Assembly: GCA_947630455.1 (NCBI GenBank)
Contig: CANRHP010000010.1
Span: 1-43,759 of the forward strand
Direction of reading: 5' to 3'
Origin: an uncultured Clostridia bacterium
Lineage (GTDB): Bacteria; Bacillota; Clostridia; Christensenellales; CAG-314
DNA length: 43,759 nt
Part shown: in pieces, positions 27,685 to 36,086 of the stretch
Position numbering within the stretch: the first letter of the stretch is position 1
Layout of the letters: the number at the start of each line of letters is the position of its first letter
Translations under genes and position numbers: made by a program
Notes under the pieces: generated by a model
The model's database searches: none
The model's input: the letters and a program-made list of their open reading frames with translations, nothing else
What the model was told of the DNA's origin: nothing

Positions 27685-28428
27685 TCAAATATCCTCAAGG
27701 CGTTCAATGGATAGTACGTCGGGATGAGAGCTCATCAAGTCACAAAGCTCATTGGCATAGAAATTTTGTTTGGTATATATAACTGCCTCGGCAATCATAT
27801 GTTCGCCGTCTTTGGTGATCTTGATGCGGTGAAAGCTGTCGCTGTCAAAGTGCTTGATGAGAAAGTTTTTCGTTGTGTCGCTGTACACAAACTTGACAAA
27901 AAGCATATGTTTGCGGTTTTTGCGCAAAACCACCTTGCTATGCAAAAACATCTGTATACCGAGTATTATCGCGGTGGAAGCAACGGCGACAATGGGCATT
28001 CCGGCGCCTACTGCCATACCTATAGCTGCCGTCGCCCAAATACCTGCTGCGGTGGTAAGTCCGCGCAAATTCTCTCTGCGGAAGAATATGACTCCGGCAC
28101 CAAGGAAGGATATACCTGAAACTACCTGCGCGGCAATACGTTCACCGTCGCCTATATCGCGCATTGCCATAGATACCATAGTAAACAGTGCCGCGGCGCA
28201 TCCTACTATAAAGTGCGTTGCCATGCCCGCCTCTTTTTGACGGCGGTTGCGTTCTATGCCGATAACGATGCCAAGCAAGCCTGCGATCAAAACGCGCAGA
28301 ATAAATATCAACTGAACTTCCCATCCGGTATATGCAGGTTCACCCAACTCGTGTCCGAAAAACACTCCGAACAGTTTGTTGTCCTGTAATTCCTGATAGG
28401 ACTGTGCAAATGCCAACAATAAATTCAT
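27685..28428 (-). CDS. MgtC/SapB family membrane protein
   Basis: RVLIAGLLGIVIGIERNRRQKEAGMATHFIVGCAAALFTMVS...GISFLGAGVIFFRRENLRGLTTAAGIWATAAIGMAVGAG. Start at MNLLLAF preferred over 28470. Confidence 0.9.
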   Translation of the reverse strand: MNLLLAFAQSYQELQDNKLFGVFFGHELGEPAYTGWEVQLIFILRVLIAGLLGIVIGIERNRRQKEAGMATHFIVGCAAALFTMVSMAMRDIGDGERIAAQVVSGISFLGAGVIFFRRENLRGLTTAAGIWATAAIGMAVGAGMPIVAVASTAIILGIQMFLHSKVVLRKNRKHMLFVKFVYSDTTKNFLIKHFDSDSFHRIKITKDGEHMIAEAVIYTKQNFYANELCDLMSSHPDVLSIERLEDI

Positions 28429-28580
28429 TTCGTTGAGCCTCTTTCTATGTTTGTCAATGTATTCTATCACAAATGATATGCAATTTCAATAGCAAACGGT
28501 AAAATTTTTTGTTATCGCTGCAAAAATATCCGTCGTTGGCAAGCCTCGGCGGGTAAAAACAGAGCGTAGGGTCAAAAAAA

Positions 28581-28602
28581 CGGTATGGTTTTTGCCATAC
28601 CG
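28581..28602 (-). terminator. Terminator of the dnaD-dnaI-like operon
   Basis: CGGTATGG-loop-CCATACCG; minus strand continues with TTTTTTT. Confidence 0.75.
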
Positions 28603-28624
28603 TCCTTCTATTAAAAGTTATTGT

Positions 28625-29536
28625 CTATTGTACACAGCCTTTGGAAAGTCGTTTATCGTTGCCCGTAAGCTGCGCAATAAATGTACGGCTTTGATCCAAC
28701 AAGCGGGAAACAATCCGTTCGTCGTATCTGTCTTGGATATCTTTCAGCTGCAAATTTGTTGTAAAGAAAATTTGCTTGTGCAGCAACAGCCTTTCGTTCA
28801 GTACGTTGAAAAGGAAGTTTGCTGTAACATTGTTGACAAGTCTTTCAGTGCCCAAATCGTCAATCAACAGCAGATCTACATCAATCAGGTTGTCCAGCAG
28901 CGCGGAGGATGACTCCTGTCCGTCGAGATAGGCATTTAGAAAATCCGCGTTGAGCGAATAGGACGTGACGAACAGTGTGCTTTTGTTAAGCTGCGCCGCA
29001 TAGTTGGCGGCGGCGGTGAGTAAATAAGTTTTGCCTGTGCCAACTTGTCCTGTCAACAGTATGTTTTTATCACCCGAGTCGCAAATCTGCTTTACTTTTT
29101 TGTATATTGCTATATTATGCTTGACCGTTTCGGCGCTGTTTTCAAAGGTAAATTCCTTGTTGGGTACGTTGCTTCCCGCAATAATAAGACGGCGCAGCTC
29201 CGTTTGCAGACATTCGCACATTTGACCGTTGAAATAACCTGTGTCGTTACACAGCTTGCAGCTGTATTGAGGCGTAAGTTCACTTGGATCCACACCCAAT
29301 TTTCCAAGCAGCTCAGCTTGTTCTTTTTCCAATGCTGCGATGGTGTTTTTCAACTCCTTGACGTCGCCGATATTCATTGCGAGATCCACCTGTGCCGAGC
29401 GCAGTCGCTGTTCCGCAATGCGCCATTCGTCGTTTTGACGGAGTTGCTCCAGCGTGTTTTCCGTTTGTTCTTCGGCGGCATAGCGGCGGTTGTCCACTAT
29501 GCGTTTGGCTTGTTGCAAAAGTTGTTGCTTGTTCAT
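28625..29536 (-). CDS. DnaC/DnaI-like helicase loader ATPase
   Basis: Walker A NILLTGQVGTGKTYLLTA, Walker B DVDLLLIDDLGTE, sensor IFFTTNLQLKDIQDRYDERIVSRLL; N-terminal CKLCNDTGYFNGQMCECL zinc motif. Confidence 0.9.
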   Translation of the reverse strand: MNKQQLLQQAKRIVDNRRYAAEEQTENTLEQLRQNDEWRIAEQRLRSAQVDLAMNIGDVKELKNTIAALEKEQAELLGKLGVDPSELTPQYSCKLCNDTGYFNGQMCECLQTELRRLIIAGSNVPNKEFTFENSAETVKHNIAIYKKVKQICDSGDKNILLTGQVGTGKTYLLTAAANYAAQLNKSTLFVTSYSLNADFLNAYLDGQESSSALLDNLIDVDLLLIDDLGTERLVNNVTANFLFNVLNERLLLHKQIFFTTNLQLKDIQDRYDERIVSRLLDQSRTFIAQLTGNDKRLSKGCVQ

Positions 29537-30984
29537 CAGTCCTCCTCATCCAGCGCGGAAAACAACGAGTTTATCTCTTCATCCGTATAGTGTCTGCGTT
29601 CTATCACCGTGCCGCCCACAAATGCGGCAGATGTAGCTGTGGTGCTTGAGGCGGCGTTTGGCAAAACAAGCTTAGCCTGTTCCACTGTTGTCACGCCCCG
29701 CTGTTTCCAATCGGAAAGCACCCTGTTCACGTATGCCATTGGAGAGCGAGTGCCCGTTGCCAGCTGTGCCGCGTAGACTATCAATTCGTAATCGAGCCGC
29801 CAGGCTTCCGTCCAGGTTTTGTACAGCAATCTATCGTTTGCCGTGGTGCGTCTGTCCAGTCCGCATTGTGTCAGTATCGTCTGGATTTTACTGTCTGTGT
29901 CCGCCATTACAGCCAAATAACTGTCGAGTGATTCCAAATTTACCACGCCGTTTTTGTACAGCTTGTCTATGATGGATGCAACCCCGGCAAGAGTACGTAT
30001 GCCGCTCTTGAAGCAAAATTTTGCAATTGCGAGGAGCGTTTCGTCGTCATAGCCGCGTCTCAACCAGGCTACCACATATTCGTCCACAACGGAGTCGAGG
30101 CTTTGATAATACACCCCTATGGCTCTTGTCAATCCCCGCGCCAGCTCGTACATACATGCTTTTTCCGTTTCGTATTCCTGTATTTCTTTTGTGGACAAAG
30201 CGCCCTTGCCATAGTACTCCGAAAGCTTGCTGTCCAATTTTGTCATTCCTCCCGTTCTGCAGGTTTTGGCAACGGCAATAACGGTATCGAGAGAAAATCC
30301 GTATTCTTTGATCCATTTTTCGTAGTTGACTCGATCGGCGTAATCTATCGCACGGTTTGAGGACATTGCTTTCAATACAAGCTTCAAGTCGTCGTCGTAC
30401 TTTTGTTGACTTTTTAAATTTTCGCTTACGGCGGCAAGCGTTGTTGCACCTCGTACCAGTTGATTACGTGCAACAGTAAGTATATATTGATATGATATAT
30501 TACTGCCCTTCAACTCCGCGCAGTACTTAGCTATGTAAACAAGTGCGTCGGGTGCGAACGTGGTTTCCTCGAGGAACGTATAGTACTCGTTGTATTCGTT
30601 CACAGTGAGCATTCTTCCGTCGATCGCCGCTTGCATTTGCTTGGAGAATTTGGCATATTTGCCCGGCTTGATTTTTTTCAACGTGGAATTGCTGCCTATC
30701 GTGTGATAAAGTATCTGCGTGGGATTGGCGTTAATCACAGTAACAAGCCCCAATTCCTCCCAATAACGGTAGGCGTCCAGCACTTCTTCTTCGGATATGT
30801 TAAGTTTGTTGGCAATCGTTTCGCAGGAATTGTCATCGCCGTCACTGCCCGCAAGCGTCAGTCCCAACAAATATATTGCCGAGCGGATGTCGGGTGCGTC
30901 GGGCATAAAATTGACAAAAAACTTGTTTTCAACTGCGGTGTAGCCGGTGTCGACAAACTGTTTTTCTTTGATACAAAATGCCAT
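29536..30984 (-). CDS. DnaD-like replication initiation/restart protein with several DnaB_2-like repeats
   Basis: Repeated pattern W...YGFSLDTVIAVAKTCRTGGMTKLDSKLSEYYGKGALS; immediately upstream of the DnaI-like gene. Start MAFCIKEK with RBS agaggt preferred over 31002. Confidence 0.82.
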   Translation of the reverse strand: MAFCIKEKQFVDTGYTAVENKFFVNFMPDAPDIRSAIYLLGLTLAGSDGDDNSCETIANKLNISEEEVLDAYRYWEELGLVTVINANPTQILYHTIGSNSTLKKIKPGKYAKFSKQMQAAIDGRMLTVNEYNEYYTFLEETTFAPDALVYIAKYCAELKGSNISYQYILTVARNQLVRGATTLAAVSENLKSQQKYDDDLKLVLKAMSSNRAIDYADRVNYEKWIKEYGFSLDTVIAVAKTCRTGGMTKLDSKLSEYYGKGALSTKEIQEYETEKACMYELARGLTRAIGVYYQSLDSVVDEYVVAWLRRGYDDETLLAIAKFCFKSGIRTLAGVASIIDKLYKNGVVNLESLDSYLAVMADTDSKIQTILTQCGLDRRTTANDRLLYKTWTEAWRLDYELIVYAAQLATGTRSPMAYVNRVLSDWKQRGVTTVEQAKLVLPNAASSTTATSAAFVGGTVIERRHYTDEEINSLFSALDEED

Positions 30985-31171
30985 ATTTACCTCTTTTGCC
31001 ATGAAAGTATTGATTATTTTTGTTTAATGTTTTATAATAATCAATAAGCTACAATGCCCGAGTATATGTCTGTGACGGACGCAGTAAACTGATTTTTATT
31101 TTAACACAAAAAATCGCCGCAATCAACAGATTTCCCTACAAAACTCGAAAGCATAGTACGAGAGGTTTCCC

Positions 31172-34100
31172 ATGAAAATAGTTAAGGTTGTTGCAACCGA
31201 CCTACAAACCAACGAAAAACAGTATTTCACCTTCGGTACCTCGTCCGACGGCAAAAAACTTGTAACAAAGCGCGGCGGCAGACTAAGCAATTATTTCGAC
31301 TACTGTTTCGAACAGGCAGAGTGTGCCCGCGACGTGGAAATAGAGTTTTGTGTAAACGATGAAACCTATTCGCTCAACCGTCTTCACAATGAAGACGGCA
31401 CAACTCGTACCGTACTGAAAAAAAAGGTGGACGGGATTTATCAGGTGGTGGCGCGAACTCATGCCGTAGAATATATAGAAGCGCTTGTGGGAACGTCTGT
31501 TTCGGGGTTGCTGCGTGTCGGTTATGTCAACAACAAAGCCGTGGAGTGCTTCCATGGCGATCTGCTTCAATTTGACGAAATTCGTTTGCTCAGCGATGTG
31601 CAGCAGAGCATAGAGCGTTCCAATGCGGAAGCGCAAGAGCTCAAAGCCAATGCAATGCACCGTCTGAAAAAATATGTTGCAGACGCAGTGCCGGCATCCG
31701 CCGATGATCTCAGCGCCGTAAATGCCGAGTTGGATACTCTTGTTCGTGACATAACGGTTGCGACTGCTCAATTAGGTGAGCTCAAAGCCAAGCAAAATGT
31801 GGATACAATTCGTGCCGACATCGCCGCAAAGCTCAATGAAACGCAAAACAAGTACAACAAATTGATTGCTCGTCAGCCGGACGTGGAGGAGGCTCGGGCG
31901 AAGGTCAAGCTGCACGATGATGTGGAGCTGCTTATTCCCAAGGTCAAGACGCTGCAATCCGTCACCGAACAGCGTGATTCCTACGAAAAACGACGTTACG
32001 AGATCACCGGGGAATTGGAGTGGCATGAAAAAGAGCTCGCGAATATTCGTCAACAGCTGGAAGAAAAAAACAAACAATACGCTCTGACGCAGGACAAGCG
32101 CACCCGTATAGAAGCCATCAACAACGAACTGACATATATTGCGTCATTGTACGAAAAGAACAAAAAATTGAACGAGCAGCTGTTGGAGCTTAATGACAAG
32201 CGGGAAAGACTGATCGCCGAAAAGGCCCTATATCAGGAGCGGCTGGGCACGGTGGAAAAGACGCTCGACGAGGTCAAGGAAAGCTTAGACGCATTCAATA
32301 TACCTGCACGCTCGGTCGGAGAATTGCTGGAAGCGGTGCGCATTGATGTCAAGATCGACGAAGTCAATGCTCAGCTGGAAAAGCTTTCCGGTGAGCTTGC
32401 CGTAAAAGAGAGTCAGATTGCGGAAAAGGAAAGCAATCTTGTGGTTCAGGTCAAACGTTTTCGCGCCGTTGCGGATATAGACAACACCGTCACGCCCTTC
32501 AAGGCGCGCGAGACGATTTTGCAGGTGCTGGACACTAAATATTCCAAGCTGGACACGATCAATTTGTCTCTAAAAGAAAAGCAGCGCAACCTGGATCGCG
32601 CACTGGAAGATTACAAGTACCGCTTAATTCAGTTGGAGCAGTCGAAAAGCAAGCTGGAAGCGGATTTGGAAAAAACATTATTGCGCAAACAGGAAGAATT
32701 TAAACGCGAGGTTTATCTAAACAGTCAAAAGGTTTTCAGCGACGACGCCACCGGCATTTTTGCCGCTACGGTAAGCTTCAACGATAAAGAGGTAGAAACT
32801 CTCAAACAGGAAATCGGCGCTCGCAGCATGGATCGTGATCTGATCATCGAGCGCATCAGTCAGCTGGAAGGATCGTTAAAGGAAATTGCCCGACACATAG
32901 AGATCAATGCCGTCGAAATGGAAACGCTTCAGCGTGAAAAGGACAACATCAACCGTCGTTACAACGAGATCGTTTCACAAAATACAAATGAAGCCGTATT
33001 TAACTATCTCAAAGCGCTAAGCAGCAACAATGGCACAAAATATTTGTTGGATGTTCAGCAGGACGCCGTGCGCAACGAGGCGGAGCTGGGCGAGTTCAAA
33101 CGCACCGCAGAGTCGCTCCGGGTAAAGATTGCGGCGCTTAAAAGTCGGTTGAATTATTTGCAGGAGACGCAGTCGGGCTTCGACGACACCCGCACCTCTA
33201 TTGACAATCTTATAGCTACAAACGACAAAATCAAGGATGAGCTGTCGGATATCGGTGTGCGGCTAAGCAGCGGTTACGAACAGTACAAAGCGCTCACACG
33301 TCAGTTGGAAAACATAGAGTCGCGATTGGACGATATCAACGGCGCGATAATCGAAAACACAAAAACCGTCAAGGTCAACGAGCAGCAGATTGCCGAATCC
33401 ACACTCAAAGCGCAGGGCTATGCCGGCACAGACGATCTCGAACAGGCAGTCACCAATTTCCGTTACGAGCTTGGCGATGTGGAAAGTGAACGTCAGATGC
33501 TGTTGGATTCCGTACAAAACACGGAAAAAGACATTTTCCGCAAGCGTTTGGAGTTGGAAAAGACTCAATGGCTCTATGAATCCAAACAAAAGGAATACGA
33601 TGAGCTGCACAACGAACTGGAGATAGAATTTAAACTAAAAGGCTTGGACGTTGACAAGGTCGTGGCGATGGATCTGGAATCGGGCGTAGAGGGCTTGCGT
33701 AAAATAATTGCCGAATTCGATACAATGCGCTCTCAATTATCCGAAAAGATAGACAATTTGTCTTCCATCTTGCAAAGTAGCCCTGCTCCGGAGGTGTCTG
33801 TTGAAGAGATCGAAGCCAAACAGCAGGAAATTGATCTGCTCACTGCCCGTCAGGCGCAATTGGAAGAGCAGCGCAACAAGCAATTAAGCACTTATGTTGC
33901 AGCGAGTACCGCCCGTGCAAAGGTGGGCGTTGCCGCCGCCGAGGCAAAGACTCTCAACAATCTAAAAGTAACCATCGGTCACAACGAGATAGTATCTCTG
34001 CTTATAGCGGACAAGGTAAAAAGTATACTACTTGTAGCCACGCAGTTTCTCAACGGTTACACGGGCGGCAATGGTCGATTGATAGAACAACAGTACAAGC

Positions 34101-34741
34101 TTCAACTCAAGGAGGGCAACACCGTTACCGAATACGACGAGCTTCCCGTCGAAACAAAAACAGCCGTATACGTAGCTTTGATGCTTGCGTTGCCCAGCGC
34201 AATGCACTCCGACGGCAAGTGGCTGATTTTTGAGGAACGTCTGAACGCCAATCGAGAAGCACTTTCCGGCATGGTGGCAAATTCTTCCGATATCTGTTAT
34301 GTAATAGGACAGCGTGTCGTCAAGGACAAAAAGCCCTCTGTCGGCGAGAACGCGTCCCCGATAGCCGCGGCGTCTGCGTCTACGTCTGAGTCCGTTGAGC
34401 CCGCCGCGTCCGATGTTGCCCGGTTGGAAGTAGCTCCTATGCCCGGCGACGGATTGTCAATTGCCGAGGAACTTGCTTTTGATCAAAAAACAATCTCGGA
34501 TGAATCTACAGACCCCGACGCGCCGACGTCCGCGTCCGACCCAACTCCCGATTACTCCGCGCCGAAAGAGCAAGCGGTGCCTTCCGAGGTAACGTTGTCC
34601 GAACAAACAAGTCCTTGTGAGCAAACCGTCCCCGAAGAGACATATTCTGCTGAGGAGCAGGCAGACAAGCAGGCAAATACTGTTTCCGACCTTTCTGATG
34701 AAGATAAATCTCCGTCTGTAGATGAGGAATTGCCCGCATAA
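31172..34741 (+). CDS. Large Rad50/SMC-like coiled-coil protein with degenerate ATPase head
   Basis: 1189 aa; N-term resembles an SMC/SbcC head (YSLNRLHNEDGTTRTVLKKK...VEYIEALVGTSVSGLLRVGYVNNKAVECFHGDLLQFDEI); central charged heptad coiled coil; C-term YDELPVETKTAVYVALMLALPSA...KWLIFEERLNAN; acidic low-complexity tail. Confidence 0.7.
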   Translation: MKIVKVVATDLQTNEKQYFTFGTSSDGKKLVTKRGGRLSNYFDYCFEQAECARDVEIEFCVNDETYSLNRLHNEDGTTRTVLKKKVDGIYQVVARTHAVEYIEALVGTSVSGLLRVGYVNNKAVECFHGDLLQFDEIRLLSDVQQSIERSNAEAQELKANAMHRLKKYVADAVPASADDLSAVNAELDTLVRDITVATAQLGELKAKQNVDTIRADIAAKLNETQNKYNKLIARQPDVEEARAKVKLHDDVELLIPKVKTLQSVTEQRDSYEKRRYEITGELEWHEKELANIRQQLEEKNKQYALTQDKRTRIEAINNELTYIASLYEKNKKLNEQLLELNDKRERLIAEKALYQERLGTVEKTLDEVKESLDAFNIPARSVGELLEAVRIDVKIDEVNAQLEKLSGELAVKESQIAEKESNLVVQVKRFRAVADIDNTVTPFKARETILQVLDTKYSKLDTINLSLKEKQRNLDRALEDYKYRLIQLEQSKSKLEADLEKTLLRKQEEFKREVYLNSQKVFSDDATGIFAATVSFNDKEVETLKQEIGARSMDRDLIIERISQLEGSLKEIARHIEINAVEMETLQREKDNINRRYNEIVSQNTNEAVFNYLKALSSNNGTKYLLDVQQDAVRNEAELGEFKRTAESLRVKIAALKSRLNYLQETQSGFDDTRTSIDNLIATNDKIKDELSDIGVRLSSGYEQYKALTRQLENIESRLDDINGAIIENTKTVKVNEQQIAESTLKAQGYAGTDDLEQAVTNFRYELGDVESERQMLLDSVQNTEKDIFRKRLELEKTQWLYESKQKEYDELHNELEIEFKLKGLDVDKVVAMDLESGVEGLRKIIAEFDTMRSQLSEKIDNLSSILQSSPAPEVSVEEIEAKQQEIDLLTARQAQLEEQRNKQLSTYVAASTARAKVGVAAAEAKTLNNLKVTIGHNEIVSLLIADKVKSILLVATQFLNGYTGGNGRLIEQQYKLQLKEGNTVTEYDELPVETKTAVYVALMLALPSAMHSDGKWLIFEERLNANREALSGMVANSSDICYVIGQRVVKDKKPSVGENASPIAAASASTSESVEPAASDVARLEVAPMPGDGLSIAEELAFDQKTISDESTDPDAPTSASDPTPDYSAPKEQAVPSEVTLSEQTSPCEQTVPEETYSAEEQADKQANTVSDLSDEDKSPSVDEELPA

Positions 34742-34768
34742 GTCAACGGTAGAGTAGTTTCAGGTCAA

Positions 34769-34853
34769 CAAAAAAAGTCCAAGCCTTAAATGGTGCGTAT
34801 CAAAAGCCTCACGCTTTCTAAGATACACCACTCAAATGGTTTGGACTTTTTTG
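34769..34853. terminator. Large bidirectional terminator-like hairpin between convergent genes
   Basis: aaaaaagtccaa...ttggacttttttg outer arms with inner tggtg-cgtatc/gatac-accac. Confidence 0.75.
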
Positions 34854-34881
34854 TTAGCTGCAAAAAGGATAGCGCAAGGCT

Positions 34882-35427
34882 TTACTCGTCGCATACCTTC
34901 AATTCTACAGTGTATAGCGGACGATATGTTACTCCCCCGCCATCAAACACGCTTTCAAACAGCGTTAGTTTTGTCGCGGCAAAGGGCATATTAAACACCT
35001 GCACATTTTTTGTCACTTCCGAGAAAGGCAGCGTAAAGCTTTTTTTGCGAATCAGCGTCACATGCGGACGATAGGCGCGATGTTCCACCTCAAATCCGTT
35101 GGTTTCCAACCTTTCACCAAGCTTATCGTGCAGCTCGGTCAGCTCGGTGCTTTGACGGATTTTTGCCCACACTATGTCGTTGGTGCGTTGCATTGCAAAT
35201 TGCATTACGGCAAGTGTTGGTGCTGGCAGATTTTTTACGGCGTCCATTGCACTCTGCACGTATATCAAATCACTGGGTTCAACATTTCCGAGAAAATGCA
35301 GCGTAAGGTGCAAGTTATCCTTCGGCACAAAGCTGCCGCCGTTTGCAAATTCTGCAAATTGACGAGACGAGCGCTCAAGATTATCCTTTACCTTTTGCGG
35401 CAATTCAAGTGCAACAAAAACTCGCAT
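34882..35427 (-). CDS. thpR: RNA 2',3'-cyclic phosphodiesterase / 2'-5' RNA ligase (ThpR/LigT)
   Basis: MRVFVALELPQKVKDNL, HLTLHFLGN and HVTLIRK: the two HxT motifs of the 2H phosphoesterase family. Confidence 0.9.
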   Translation of the reverse strand: MRVFVALELPQKVKDNLERSSRQFAEFANGGSFVPKDNLHLTLHFLGNVEPSDLIYVQSAMDAVKNLPAPTLAVMQFAMQRTNDIVWAKIRQSTELTELHDKLGERLETNGFEVEHRAYRPHVTLIRKKSFTLPFSEVTKNVQVFNMPFAATKLTLFESVFDGGGVTYRPLYTVELKVCDE

Positions 35428-35543
35428 ATTTCACCTCACTGTGATTTAATTGTAGCACAAAACATTCCGCTTTGCAAGTCGCTCGTGCGATTGCGCTCAA
35501 AAAGGGGGTCGCTCGCATATCCCCTGCAAAAAGGCTTCACTGC

Positions 35544-35590
35544 GTGTGCCACACCGCTTAGCGACATTGTCGAGACTTGGTGTGGCACAC
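35544..35590. repeat. Perfect 12-bp inverted repeat
   Basis: GTGTGCCACACC (35544-35555) / GGTGTGGCACAC (35579-35590), with CGACA-T-TGTCG inside. Confidence 0.85.
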
Positions 35591-35704
35591 TTGTTGCAGA
35601 TTATTTTGCATGGGGGACATGCTCGCTCTCGGTAGACCCCACCGTTCCACTCCCCCGCCGCTCACCCCCCCCATTGGAGATACAGTCAACAACAGTAACA
35701 ACAA

Positions 35705-35745
35705 CCGTCCCCATTGGCAACAGCGCAGCGTGCCTATGGGGACGG
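35705..35745. repeat. Strong hairpin, 14 paired bases with one mismatch
   Basis: CCGTCCCCATTGGCA (35705-35719) / TGCCTATGGGGACGG (35731-35745). Confidence 0.85.
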
Positions 35746-35860
35746 GAAACCGCGTAAGTGTGGCAGAGGGATATTAGAAGTAAACTTTATTTTAATTCAT
35801 CTGTTTTTATTACCAATATAGTCCGAATGGTAACAAGTCCGCTCGTCTAACTGATGTACG

Positions 35861-35965
35861 ACCTCAACTTTGCGGCGCAGCCGCAAAACTTCACATTTGC
35901 CGCAAGGCAAATACTTCACACGCGCATTGCACGTACTTCACTTGACGCATAGCGTCAAACTTCAC
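35861..35965. repeat. Array of four different short hairpins separated by constant ACTTCAC spacers
   Basis: TTTGCGGC-gca-GCCGCAAA | ACTTCAC | ATTTGCC-gcaa-GGCAAAT | ACTTCAC | ACGCGC-att-GCACGT | ACTTCAC | TTGACGC-ata-GCGTCAA | ACTTCAC; spacer starts 35888, 35913, 35935, 35959. Confidence 0.9.
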
Positions 35966-36086
35966 CTATCAAACACCAATTTCGACCTTGTTTCATCGAG
36001 AGCGAGGATTATTCCACTCAAAATAATCTGCAACGAGGGCGCAGCTCGACGTGAAGCCGTTTTGCGGATAATATCCGATGCGATTT

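Noticed and set aside
35861-35965. CRISPR array
   Set aside because: The constant element is only 7 nt and the palindromes vary; no cas genes in the window.
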